Positions 1 through 8,678 of a DNA stretch of 64,000 bases are shown piece by piece. This DNA comes from CAYJAD01 sp964368075 (GTDB lineage Bacteria; Desulfobacterota; Desulfovibrionia; Desulfovibrionales; Desulfovibrionaceae). Numbering within the stretch: position 1 is the first letter of the stretch; the number at the start of each line of letters is the position of its first letter. Made by a program: the position numbers and the translations under genes. The notes under the pieces were generated by a model. It had not been told where the DNA came from. It made no database searches and saw only the letters and a program-made list of their open reading frames with translations. The stretch covers positions 9,225-73,224 of the forward strand of contig CAYJAD010000007.1 of assembly GCA_964368075.1 (NCBI GenBank). Reading direction: 5' to 3'.

Positions 1-1223
1 AGCTTGTGCCCACACAGCACTTAGGGCGAGCCCAGATGATTTTTGTTAACACCTGTGGTTTTATAAATACCGCTGTGCAAGAATCTGTGCGAACTCTTGT
101 GGAGATAGTGCATCACTGTAGCACATTAAAGCGTAAACCTTTATTAGTAGTGGCCGGCTGTTTGGTAGGTCGTTATGGAGCCGAGGCTCTGGCACAAGAC
201 CTACCTGAAGTAGATTTATGGTTACCCAATGCCACCTTGAACACATGGCCCCAAGAGGTAGCAAACGCACTTAAACCTTTAGACTTTGGCGCAAACATTG
301 TGCAAGAAGGCCGTTTACTGTCTTCTTCTGCCTCCTACGCATGGCTTAAGGTTAGTGATGGCTGTAAACATGCCTGCTCTTTTTGCACCATTCCCTCCAT
401 TCGTGGCAAACACCGCTCTGTGCCTGCAGAGAAACTTGTGCAAGAAGCCAAAACATTGGTAAATCATGGCGTAAAAGAATTAGTTTTAGTAGCTCAGGAT
501 GTAAGCACATGGGGCGAAGATTTTAATCTCACCTTGCCAAACCTCTTAGAGCAACTTTTGCCCATACAGGGCTTGCAATGGCTACGCCTTATGTATTTAT
601 ACCCCTCGGGCCTTACAGAGAATACGTTAGCTTTCTTAAAAGAAGCAACACAAGACGGTGTTTTACTACCATATTTTGATATTCCCCTACAGCACGCCCA
701 TGCAGATATTTTACAGCGCATGGGCCGCCCCTTTGCAAAAAATCCTTACACTGTAGTGGAACGCGTGCGAAAATATTTACCGCAGGCGGCTTTACGCACC
801 ACGTTTATTGTGGGATTTCCCGGTGAAAAAGAACATCACTTTACGGCCTTACGTGATTTTATGTTACAAACGCGCCTGCATCATGTGGGCGTCTTCAGTT
901 ATGAAGCGGAGGAAGGTACCACCGCAGCCCTTATGCCAGAGCAGGTAGAAGACAGCATTAAGCAAGAACGACGCCACGAACTCATGACTTTACAAGCAGA
1001 AATTTCAGAAGATATTTTAGAACAAGAGGTGGGGCAAGATCATACTATTTTGGTGGATGGAGAACATGAAGAATGGCCAGGCTTACATAAAGGGCGAGTA
1101 TGGTTTCAAGCGCCTGAGGTGGACGGCATTACCTATGTGAGTGGCCCCGGCGTAAGCACTGGTGCCATGGTGAAAGGAAATATTGTTGAGAGAAGCACCT
1201 ATGATTTAACGGCCCTCACCTAG
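1..1223 (+). CDS. rimO: Ribosomal protein S12 methylthiotransferase RimO, 5' end outside window
   Basis: Radical-SAM enzyme that adds a methylthio group to a conserved aspartate of ribosomal protein S12. The frame is open to the window edge and the first visible residues already lie inside the N-terminal UPF0004 domain, so the true start is upstream. The GTG at position 6 is not a credible start, because the family carries about 25-30 more residues including the first cluster cysteine. Seen: cluster cysteines in NTCGF and VAGCL (17 and 52 of the visible protein), the radical-SAM CxxxCxxC in DGCKHACSFC (120-127) followed by TIPSIRGKHRS, which favours RimO over MiaB, then FIVGFPGE near 270. A C-terminal TRAM-type domain ends in YDLTA. 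It stands about 105 bp before an acyl-CoA ligase gene on the same strand. Confidence 0.95.
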   Translation, partial: LVPTQHLGRAQMIFVNTCGFINTAVQESVRTLVEIVHHCSTLKRKPLLVVAGCLVGRYGAEALAQDLPEVDLWLPNATLNTWPQEVANALKPLDFGANIVQEGRLLSSSASYAWLKVSDGCKHACSFCTIPSIRGKHRSVPAEKLVQEAKTLVNHGVKELVLVAQDVSTWGEDFNLTLPNLLEQLLPIQGLQWLRLMYLYPSGLTENTLAFLKEATQDGVLLPYFDIPLQHAHADILQRMGRPFAKNPYTVVERVRKYLPQAALRTTFIVGFPGEKEHHFTALRDFMLQTRLHHVGVFSYEAEEGTTAALMPEQVEDSIKQERRHELMTLQAEISEDILEQEVGQDHTILVDGEHEEWPGLHKGRVWFQAPEVDGITYVSGPGVSTGAMVKGNIVERSTYDLTALT

Positions 1224-1328
1224 GTCTTGACTGTACCTTTTGCCTCTTTTGTGTTATATATTTCATATAAAGAGGCATATTTTAAAAATAGTGTTATCTG
1301 ATATTAAAAAATTTCTGCTAGGAGCGTT

Positions 1329-3347
1329 ATGTCCGCTACACAAAAAAAGCCATGGTGGCGTCACTTTGAAGATTTACATGAGCCTGAAATCGTATTTGAA
1401 AATGTGCATTGCCTCACCTATTTAGACAGAGCTGCAGAGCAACACCCTCAGCGCAAAGCCGTTGTATTTCAAAACTATTCTTTAACTTACGCTCAGCTAC
1501 AAAAGCAAGCAGAACATTTTGCAGCTGCCTTACGCTTACGCGGTGTTGAAAATGGCGATAGAATTGCCATCATGCTACCGAATATACCTCAAACCATTAT
1601 TGCAGTGTGGGGGGTACTTAAAGCCGGCGCTGTGGCAGTTATGACCAATCCACTATATATGGAAAAGGAATTAACGCATCACTTTCAAGATTCTCAAGCT
1701 CGTATACTTATTACCTTAGATTTACTTTGGCCTAAGATTGAAGCTTTGTATGATAAACTAGATCTAAGGCTCAGCATAGTTACCCGTGTGGCGGATGGTT
1801 TAGCTTTTCCTCTTAATATTTTACAACCCTGGAAGGCAAAACGTAGCGGGCAAAAAGCTGAAGTGCCTTTTAATAGCCAAAGCATACTTCCTTGGAAAAG
1901 CTTTATGGACACCAAGGAGCGCTACAAAACACACATAGAAGACCCTCACAACACTTTAGCATTCTTACAATATACTGGCGGCACCACAGGAGTATCTAAA
2001 GCAGCCATGCTCACCCATGCAAACATGGCCGCACAGATGCAAATTTTACGCTATATTGTGGATCAAGCACCGGTGCGCGATTTTCAATTTTCCTTTCTAG
2101 GAATTTTGCCCTTTTTCCATATTTTTGGCCTTGCTGGTAATCTTATTTTACCGGCGGTATTTGCAGGGGCCACTATCCCTGTGCCGCGGTATACCCCCAC
2201 GGATTTATTGGAAACCATTAATAAGTATCGCCCTAACTTTTTCATAGGTGTTCCTTCTGTTTATATTTCCCTAATGCAGCAAAAAAATCTACCACAATAC
2301 GACTTATCGTGTATCGATTTGTGCATTTCCGGCGCTGCTCCCTTTCCTGTGGAAGCTTTGACACGCTTTCAAAAACTCACAGGTGCCCGCGTTACCGAAG
2401 GTCTGGGGCTCACGGAGGCCTCGCCCTGCATTACGGCCAATCCCGTATACGGCAAACAAAAATTTGGTTCTGTGGGCGTTCCCCTACCCGGTACAGAAGT
2501 GCGTATTGTTGACAGTGAGGAAGGCGTGCGCGAACTAGGCCCCCATGAGCACGGGGAACTTATCGTGCGTGGCCCGCAAATTATGCAAGGCTATTGGAAT
2601 AAAGAAGAAGAAAACGCCCTCACCTTGCGAGACGGCTGGTTATACACCGGCGACATTGGTTACTATGATGAAGAAGGGTATTTTTTCTTAGCTGACAGAA
2701 AAAAAGATATGATTATCGTGGGGGGATATAACGTTTACCCTCGTGAAATTGATGAAGTATTGCACGAACACCCTGAGGTAGTAGAGGCCGTCGCCGTGGG
2801 TATTCCGCATCGTTCTCGCGGTGAGGTGCTTAAGGCTTTTGTGGTACGCACGCCAGAAAGCACTGTTACTACAGCACAACTTATGGCGCACTGCCGTGAA
2901 AAAATGGCAAACTATAAGGTTCCCAAGTTTATTGAGTTCTGTGACGAATTACCCAAGTCTTTAGCCGGTAAAATTTTACGGCGTGTTTTGCGCGAAGCAG
3001 AAATTGATAAAATGAAGGCTTCCGGAGACTTTAGTGAAAACCAACTCCCCATGGAAGATTTTGTTGATGAAGCCATAGCTGCCCAAAAATCCCAAAATAA
3101 AGACACAGCCACCTATATTCGTTCTCAGGCTGAAGAAATGATGGCAGAAGCCAAGAAAAAAGCTGAAGAGGTTATGGCAGAAGCCAGAAAAAAGGCGGAA
3201 GATATGTTAGCAGAAACTAAGAAAAAAACAGAAAGCATGCTAGGCCAATTGGAACAAGCGCGAGTTTCTTTAAAAGAAAAAGTTGATGAAAAAGTCAGAG
3301 AAAAAACAGATGATCCCCCAAAAAATATAAAAAACAAGCCAGAGTAG
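1329..3347 (+). CDS. Long-chain acyl-CoA ligase (FadD-like) with a C-terminal helical repeat tail
   Basis: ANL-superfamily adenylating enzyme, expected to activate a fatty acid to acyl-AMP and then acyl-CoA. Seen: the P-loop-like motif YTGGTTG at residues 215-221, GLGLTEASP in the adenylation core, YTGDIGYYDEEGYFFLADRKK near 440, and the C-terminal catalytic lysine in KSLAGKILRR (K548). The family usually ends soon after this lysine, at about 550-570 residues. Here the chain runs on to 672, and from about 599 it has near-repeats of the type MAEAKKKAEEV, rich in Ala, Glu and Lys, predicted as an amphipathic helix or coiled coil. Start: ATG preceded by TAGGAG. Substrate cannot be told from sequence. 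It could serve lipid recycling or degradation of exogenous fatty acids. Confidence 0.88.
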   Translation: MSATQKKPWWRHFEDLHEPEIVFENVHCLTYLDRAAEQHPQRKAVVFQNYSLTYAQLQKQAEHFAAALRLRGVENGDRIAIMLPNIPQTIIAVWGVLKAGAVAVMTNPLYMEKELTHHFQDSQARILITLDLLWPKIEALYDKLDLRLSIVTRVADGLAFPLNILQPWKAKRSGQKAEVPFNSQSILPWKSFMDTKERYKTHIEDPHNTLAFLQYTGGTTGVSKAAMLTHANMAAQMQILRYIVDQAPVRDFQFSFLGILPFFHIFGLAGNLILPAVFAGATIPVPRYTPTDLLETINKYRPNFFIGVPSVYISLMQQKNLPQYDLSCIDLCISGAAPFPVEALTRFQKLTGARVTEGLGLTEASPCITANPVYGKQKFGSVGVPLPGTEVRIVDSEEGVRELGPHEHGELIVRGPQIMQGYWNKEEENALTLRDGWLYTGDIGYYDEEGYFFLADRKKDMIIVGGYNVYPREIDEVLHEHPEVVEAVAVGIPHRSRGEVLKAFVVRTPESTVTTAQLMAHCREKMANYKVPKFIEFCDELPKSLAGKILRRVLREAEIDKMKASGDFSENQLPMEDFVDEAIAAQKSQNKDTATYIRSQAEEMMAEAKKKAEEVMAEARKKAEDMLAETKKKTESMLGQLEQARVSLKEKVDEKVREKTDDPPKNIKNKPE

Positions 3348-3486
3348 GCGTAACAGGTGGGTAATATATTTACACCACTAAACGTTTTATTTATAGTTCT
3401 TTTAGCCCTGCATTATATTTAATTTTCGCGTTTTGCAAAAAATTTACATGCAGGGCCATTATTTTACTTCAAAGCGCAGGGTTTTT

Positions 3487-3972
3487 ATGACAAATATGAC
3501 CTTAACTACCATATACCATAGGGTAATGCTCTATGCGACTTTCATACTTTTTTTACTATATCTGGGCTTTCCCCATTTGCATGGCGAATATTATATTCCC
3601 CTCATCTCTCATGAAAATTTACGCCCACAGACCATTGAACTTATAGCTGTGGTAGCACTTACTCTAGTTATGGTGGGATCATACTTTTCTAAATCCAAGG
3701 CAGAAAAGAGTGAAAACATATTTCTTCAACAGCATTGCACATGGATTTTTACCAAATTATCAAATATACTAGCATTACTTATTTTAGCATTAGGGGGAGC
3801 TTGGCTTGCGGACTTCGCTTTGGGTTGGCTCCTAGACACTGAAGAGGGATTTTTTCAAGATCCTGTTACAATATACTCTAGAATCTTGGTGCCTCTCTAT
3901 CTTTTGGCATATTCCATTTGGGGCAATTATCGTTTTGCAACCAACAAGGGAATGAACAATGACAAAGATTAA
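3487..3972 (+). CDS. Four-helix inner-membrane protein of unknown function
   Basis: I do not recognise the family. The 161-residue protein has four likely membrane segments, at about 13-31, 52-68, 91-116 and 130-149, joined by short loops. A charged KSKAEKSE stretch follows the second. The frame is open further upstream, but I choose this ATG because GCAGG lies six bases before it and the upstream codons give an unlikely cationic leader. It sits alone between the acyl-CoA ligase and rpsA with about 140 and 216 bp of non-coding sequence on either side, so it may be monocistronic. No signal peptide cleavage site or catalytic motif is visible. Confidence 0.6.
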   Translation: MTNMTLTTIYHRVMLYATFILFLLYLGFPHLHGEYYIPLISHENLRPQTIELIAVVALTLVMVGSYFSKSKAEKSENIFLQQHCTWIFTKLSNILALLILALGGAWLADFALGWLLDTEEGFFQDPVTIYSRILVPLYLLAYSIWGNYRFATNKGMNNDKD

Positions 3973-4188
3973 GCCGCATTTTGCTATATAATTTCCTGAA
4001 GAGTAAGAAGAAATTTTAAGTAAAAAAAGCTTTAACAATAAAAAAAGGTGACGCCTAACACAGCACTGAAAACAAGATGACTTTTTCTTTACAAATAAGA
4101 ATACTTTTTACTTGTCTTTGATGACACTTTCTGCTATTTGTCCCAAACCCCTTATACAGGGAAATTATTGTTTGGAGGCTGTGGAAAT

Positions 4189-5913
4189 ATGGCAAACCGT
4201 GAAACAGGAAATGAAGCTGAATTAAGCTTTGAAAGTGCTCTTGAGAATTATTTAAGCACCGACTTTGGTGACTTAGAAGAAGGTTCCATCGTAAAAGGCG
4301 AAGTTGTTCGCATTGGCGAAGATCACGTACTTGTAGACGTAAACTTCAAATCCGAAGGTCAAATCCCCGTGCAAGAATTTCGCGATTCTGCCGGCAACCT
4401 TGCTGTTGCTGTGGGCGACACTGTGGATGTGTATGTGGTACGCAAAGACGAAGGGGCCATTACCCTTTCCTTTGAAAAAGCAAAAAGAATGCAAGTTTTT
4501 GACCAACTTGAAGACGTTCAAGAAAAGAATAGCGTCATTAAGGGTCATATTTTACGTCGCATTAAGGGTGGTTACACCGTAGATATCGGCGGCGTTGATG
4601 CTTTCTTGCCCGGCTCCCATGTGGATTTACGTCCCGTGCCAGATATGGACGCTTTGGTAAATCAAGAGTTTGAATTCCGTGTTCTCAAAATTAACCGCCG
4701 TCGTAGCAATGTTATTGTTTCACGCCGCGTGCTTTTAGAAGAAGAGCGCGATTCTAAGCGTCAAGATTTACTTGGCACCTTAGAAGAAGGCCAAATGGTG
4801 GTTGGTAAAGCCAAAAACATCACAGAATATGGCGTATTTATTGACCTTGGTGGTCTTGATGGTCTCTTGCATATCACCGATATGTCTTGGCGCCGCATTC
4901 GTCACCCCAAAGAAATGATTAGCGTAGGACAAGAATTAGAATTGCGCGTTCTTTCCTTCGATAAAGAAAATAACAAAGTATCTCTTGGCTTAAAGCAACT
5001 CGTGCCCGATCCATGGCAAGATATTACTGCTCGTTTCCCCGAAGGCATGAAGGGTCAAGGCAAGGTAACTAACCTTGTTGACTACGGCGCCTTTGTAGAA
5101 CTTGAGTCCGGCGTAGAAGGCCTTGTGCATATTTCTGAAATGTCTTGGACACGTAAATTGCGTCATCCTTCCCAAATGGTTCGCGTAGGCGACGAAGTTG
5201 AAGTGATTATTCTTGGCGTAGATTGCGACAAAAAGCGCATTTCCCTTGGCATGAAGCAAGTGAAAGCCAATCCTTGGGAATTGGTGGCTCAAAAATATCC
5301 TGAAGGTACTGTACTTGAAGGTACCATCAAAAATATCACTGAATTTGGTATGTTCATTGGCATCGAAGACGGCATTGACGGCCTTATTCATGTGTCTGAC
5401 ATTTCTTGGACCAAGAAAGTACGTCACCCCAATGAAATGTTCAAAACCGGCGATATCGTACAAGCTAAAGTGCTTACCGTAGACCAAGAAAGCGAAAAGT
5501 TCACCCTTGGTATTAAGCAATTGGTTGACGATCCTTGGGGACATGTGCCCACCACCTACCCTGTGGGCTGCACCGTTAAGGGCATTGTAACCAACATCAC
5601 CGACTTTGGTCTTTTTGTAGAAGTGGAAGAAGGTATTGAAGGCCTCGTGCACGTATCTGAACTTTCCGGCAAAAAGATTAAATCTCCTTCTGAGTTATAC
5701 AAAGAAGGTCAAGAAATCCAAGCTAAAGTTATTCATGTAAGCGCCGAAGAACGTCGCCTTGGCTTGTCTATCAAGCAAATTCGTGACGAAGAAGAACGCA
5801 AAAAACCAAAAGAGTTCCGTGCAGGCCCAGCCGAGACAGGACAAACTCTTGGTGATTTGTTCCAACAAAAAATGGCTGAAAAAGCCGAAGCTGACGGCGG
5901 CGATAACGAATAG
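4189..5913 (+). CDS. rpsA: 30S ribosomal protein S1
   Basis: Binds mRNA at the 30S platform and helps structured messages to initiate. The 574-residue protein consists of six consecutive S1 (OB-fold) domains at roughly 30-98, 115-180, 200-268, 285-355, 372-442 and 459-530. The four C-terminal domains carry the typical G-x-V-x-N/K-I/L-x-x-F/Y-G-x-F/V-x-x-L/V pattern (for example NITEYGVFIDLGGLDGLLH) and end in LG(L/M)KQ-type strands. The first two are more divergent, as is usual for the ribosome-binding half. I place the start at the ATG at 4189, which is preceded by GGAGG. The frame extends 17 codons further upstream without a comparable site. A strong hairpin terminator follows the gene. Confidence 0.97.
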   Translation: MANRETGNEAELSFESALENYLSTDFGDLEEGSIVKGEVVRIGEDHVLVDVNFKSEGQIPVQEFRDSAGNLAVAVGDTVDVYVVRKDEGAITLSFEKAKRMQVFDQLEDVQEKNSVIKGHILRRIKGGYTVDIGGVDAFLPGSHVDLRPVPDMDALVNQEFEFRVLKINRRRSNVIVSRRVLLEEERDSKRQDLLGTLEEGQMVVGKAKNITEYGVFIDLGGLDGLLHITDMSWRRIRHPKEMISVGQELELRVLSFDKENNKVSLGLKQLVPDPWQDITARFPEGMKGQGKVTNLVDYGAFVELESGVEGLVHISEMSWTRKLRHPSQMVRVGDEVEVIILGVDCDKKRISLGMKQVKANPWELVAQKYPEGTVLEGTIKNITEFGMFIGIEDGIDGLIHVSDISWTKKVRHPNEMFKTGDIVQAKVLTVDQESEKFTLGIKQLVDDPWGHVPTTYPVGCTVKGIVTNITDFGLFVEVEEGIEGLVHVSELSGKKIKSPSELYKEGQEIQAKVIHVSAEERRLGLSIKQIRDEEERKKPKEFRAGPAETGQTLGDLFQQKMAEKAEADGGDNE

Positions 5914-5973
5914 TTTGAAAGCCTAAAAAGCAACTTTATTTCTTGAATTTAAGAAATAAAAGACATAGATTAC

Positions 5974-6004
5974 AAGGGAAGGTTTATAAAACCTTCCCTT
6001 TTTT
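5974..6004 (+). terminator. Rho-independent terminator after rpsA
   Basis: A perfect 12-bp stem (AAGGGAAGGTTT at 5974-5985 paired with AAACCTTCCCTT at 5989-6000) closes a 3-nt loop and runs into a T tract. It ends the rpsA transcript 60 bp after the stop and separates it from sppA. Confidence 0.9.
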
Positions 6005-6098
6005 ATAATTTCTCCGGTGAGATGTTTTTTTAGTAAAAATCATCCTCACCAGTTCCTACCCCTCAAAAAAACCACTTTAAATATATTGTGAGGCATAT

Positions 6099-7166
6099 AT
6101 GGATAAAAAAGATAATTTTACTTTAGAGCTTATTGACGCAAACCCTAATCCCGAGGAAGCATCTACGCAAAAAAAGGATACTGAAGCCGCAAAGCCTCTT
6201 TCCCTTAGTAATAATTCCACCCCCAAAAGCAGCGCGACAGACGCATCTTCCGGCGATAACCTTATTACTGTGACGCTTTTGCAAGAACTTGTTCGCCTTT
6301 TGCAGCCAAAACCTTTTCGCAAGCGTCACCCCATTATTTTTTGGGGTTTTATTCTCAGCCTCTGTTTTATAGGCTATTGCGCCTTTGTTCCCGACGAAAG
6401 TCCCATTGGGAGCTCTGAACGCATTGCCGTGGTGCGCATAGAAGGCACCATCATGAAAACAGAGCCTCTCTTAAAGTGGATTAGCAAAATTGAAACTATG
6501 CAATCCGTAAAAGGGGTTTTATTGCGCATAAATTCTCCTGGCGGGGGTGCTGCAGCTTCACAAGAAATTTACTCCGCACTCATAGAACTTGGCAAAAAAA
6601 AGCCCATAGTGGCCTCCATGGGCTCTTCTGCCGCATCTGGTGGGTTAATGGTGGCCATGGCAGCACAACATATTGTCGCTAACCCCAGCACCATTACAGG
6701 CTCCATAGGCGTGCGTATGGATGTACCACAAGTTTCTAAACTTCTGGAAACCCTCGGCATAGGCCAAGAAACTTTAACCACAGGTAAGTTTAAAGATGTG
6801 CCCTCAGTAATGCGCGCCCTAAGCCCCGAAGAGCGAACCTACCTTGAAAGCGTTCTGCAAGATCTTTACGAGCAATTTGTATCTATGGTGGCCATAGGAC
6901 GCAAAATGCCCCTAGGGGAAGTACAAAAAATAGCCGATGGGCGTATTTTTACAGGAAAAGAAGCACAAGCCTTAGGCATTGTAGACAGTCTTGGGGGGCA
7001 AAATGTGGCTTTGGCAAAATTGCACGAGCTCACAGGCCTTGGCAAAGACACCCCACTTTACGAACAGCCTAAAGACTTAGATGAATTTTATGAAAAATTT
7101 TTAGAAAGCATTGTGAACATAACTCTTAATGCCGAAAGAAATTCTGCTGTATTTTTATATAAGTAA
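6099..7166 (+). CDS. sppA: Signal peptide peptidase SppA (short, type I-like)
   Basis: Membrane-bound serine protease with a Ser/Lys dyad that degrades cleaved signal peptides. Seen: a poorly ordered cytoplasmic N-terminus of about 75 residues, one membrane anchor at about 78-97 (the basic KRH before it suggests an N-in topology), then the S49 core. RINSPGGG (143-150) precedes the nucleophile region MGSSAASGG, where S180 is the best candidate. The general-base lysine is likely K232 in GKFKD. KIADGRIFTGKEA and GIVDSLGG complete the family pattern. The length of 355 residues fits the single-domain form rather than the duplicated E. coli form. GTGAGG lies before the ATG. The gene converges with darP across a G-rich hairpin repeat. 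Confidence 0.93.
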   Translation: MDKKDNFTLELIDANPNPEEASTQKKDTEAAKPLSLSNNSTPKSSATDASSGDNLITVTLLQELVRLLQPKPFRKRHPIIFWGFILSLCFIGYCAFVPDESPIGSSERIAVVRIEGTIMKTEPLLKWISKIETMQSVKGVLLRINSPGGGAAASQEIYSALIELGKKKPIVASMGSSAASGGLMVAMAAQHIVANPSTITGSIGVRMDVPQVSKLLETLGIGQETLTTGKFKDVPSVMRALSPEERTYLESVLQDLYEQFVSMVAIGRKMPLGEVQKIADGRIFTGKEAQALGIVDSLGGQNVALAKLHELTGLGKDTPLYEQPKDLDEFYEKFLESIVNITLNAERNSAVFLYK

Positions 7167-7218
7167 AAATATCACTGATGAATATTTTCTTTGATTGAGC
7201 TCATAGCGCGTTTTGATT

Positions 7219-7274
7219 TAAGGGGGAAAGGGCTAACTTTTTGGCGCAAGCAAAAGTATCCCTTTCCTCCTCAA
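7219..7274. repeat. G-rich intergenic hairpin, copy 1 (GCTTGC-loop type)
   Basis: An imperfect inverted repeat: arm 7220-7242 (AAGGGGGAAAGGG...) against 7252-7273 (...CCCTTTCCTCCTC), with a loop reading GGCGCAAGC. Loop and flanks, including the nearby GCGCGTTTTGA at 7207-7216, match the copies at 54009 and 54117. It lies between convergent sppA and darP and could terminate both transcripts. Confidence 0.75.
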
Positions 7275-7294
7275 GAAAATTCTCCTACAAAGAC

Positions 7295-7816
7295 CTACTC
7301 TTCTTGTTCTAACAAAGCTCTTAACTTTCTAAACAGCTCGCGCTTGGCCTTGGGTGAACTTTCTGCTTTAGCCTGCACTATAAGCTTTAACACGTCGGTC
7401 TTTGCTTGTGGCCATGGAGCCAAAATTCTATCTTGTTCTGCCGTATCGGCCTCAAGCAAAGCTTCACGCAATCTTTCTGCATGATGCAAAATGGCGCTAT
7501 CTGCATTGTGTCCTTGTTGTAACACCTGCAAAGCTTCTTGAATGGGGGCTGGGTCACATTCGCGCATAAGCTTCCCTATATATTGCCTTTGCCTACGCCG
7601 TCCTTCATTATCTGTGATGCGCCCCATAAGCTTTAAAGCTTCACGCAAATCTTCATTCAGTGGCAATTTTGCCAGTTGCCCCGGCGCCAATTTAATGAGC
7701 GCATCCCCAATATCTTGCAAAGCCAAACTATCGCGCTTTTTTTGCGAGCGACTTTTGGGTTCTTCGGCAACGCCCTCTGCATCAAAATCTAATTGAAATT
7801 TTTTCTTTTTTGCCAT
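7295..7816 (-). CDS. darP: Ribosome-associated protein DarP (YjgA/DUF615 family)
   Basis: Members associate with late 50S assembly intermediates and promote peptidyl-transferase centre maturation. The 173-residue, highly charged, helical protein carries the family signatures KSRSQKKRD near the N-terminus, LxLQDIGDALIKL, LPLNEDLREAL, and GRRRQRQYIGKLMRE near residue 73. It has no membrane segment or signal peptide. It is the last gene of a minus-strand group behind mqnP, with only four bases between them, so translation of the two is probably linked. The combination of a ribosome factor with a quinone enzyme does not by itself say anything about function. Confidence 0.9.
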   Translation of the reverse strand: MAKKKKFQLDFDAEGVAEEPKSRSQKKRDSLALQDIGDALIKLAPGQLAKLPLNEDLREALKLMGRITDNEGRRRQRQYIGKLMRECDPAPIQEALQVLQQGHNADSAILHHAERLREALLEADTAEQDRILAPWPQAKTDVLKLIVQAKAESSPKAKRELFRKLRALLEQEE

Positions 7817-7820
7817 AATT

Positions 7821-8678
7821 TTATCCGTAAATGCCTAAAAGTACCGCTGCCAGCACTCCCACGGCAATAAATCCATTTAAAGTGAAAAAAGCCATATTTA
7901 CACGGCTTAGGTCATCCGCCTTAACCAGTCTGTGTTCCCACAACAAAACAGCACTCATTAGAGCCCAAAGAGCATACCACCACCACGATAAAGCGGCACT
8001 CCAGCCAGCAAGTAAGAGAAAAATGACCGTTACTACATGAGAAAAAGCGGCTATGACCAATGCTTTTTCCAGACCAAAATGTGCCGGTATAGAATATAAA
8101 CCTTGCCCTCTATCAAATTCTACATCTTGGCAAGAGTAAAAAATATCAAATCCTGCCACCCAAAAGGTTACAGCAAAGAAAAAAAGTACCGGCGTCATAT
8201 GCAGTTGAGGGCTTATGGATAACCAGCCTGCAAGCGGTGCCAAACCTAAGGTGGCCCCTAACCAAAAATGGCACAACCATGTGAAGCGCTTAGTATAACT
8301 ATAACAAGCGGCAAAAATGAGCGCCGGCACGCTGAGCCACAAACACAAGGTATTTAAGGCCGCACAGCTAGCTATAAAAATAAGCGCCATGACAGCACAA
8401 AAAGTTTTTGTTTGCCCTACACTAATTTCCCCTGTTACCAGCGGTCGCTTGGCAGTACGTGGGTTACATGTGTCTATGGGTAAATCTACCAAACGATTAA
8501 AAGCCATAGCAAAAGAGCGCACAGCCACCATGGCCACTGTTAAAGCCAGTAAGGCAAACCACGATGGCAATCCCTTTTGAGCCAGAAAAATACCGGCATA
8601 AGCAAAGGGCAAAGCAAAAATAGAATGCTCAATTTTTATCATGCGACAAATAGCCGCAAAACCACCAAATACTTTCAT
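7821..8678 (-). CDS. mqnP: UbiA-family prenyltransferase, probably MqnP of menaquinone synthesis
   Basis: Integral membrane enzyme that attaches a polyprenyl chain to an aromatic acid. About eight to nine hydrophobic segments fill 285 residues. The two Mg-diphosphate binding motifs of the family are present: NRLVDLPID (N61, D65, D69) with following KRP, and DVEFDRGQG (D185, D189). Desulfovibrio-type bacteria make menaquinone by the futalosine route, in which this branch of UbiA is called MqnP. That pathway assignment is inference, since no other mqn gene is in the window. Its ATG directly abuts the TAG of the Mog-like gene, and darP follows four bases after its stop, so the three genes form one minus-strand operon. 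Confidence 0.85.
   Translation of the reverse strand: MKVFGGFAAICRMIKIEHSIFALPFAYAGIFLAQKGLPSWFALLALTVAMVAVRSFAMAFNRLVDLPIDTCNPRTAKRPLVTGEISVGQTKTFCAVMALIFIASCAALNTLCLWLSVPALIFAACYSYTKRFTWLCHFWLGATLGLAPLAGWLSISPQLHMTPVLFFFAVTFWVAGFDIFYSCQDVEFDRGQGLYSIPAHFGLEKALVIAAFSHVVTVIFLLLAGWSAALSWWWYALWALMSAVLLWEHRLVKADDLSRVNMAFFTLNGFIAVGVLAAVLLGIYG

Noticed and set aside
4990..5652. Long antisense ORF within rpsA (220 codons, minus strand)
   Set aside because: It mirrors the repeated S1 domains on the other strand, has no start context, and its composition (His/Phe-rich) is not protein-like. rpsA itself is certain.
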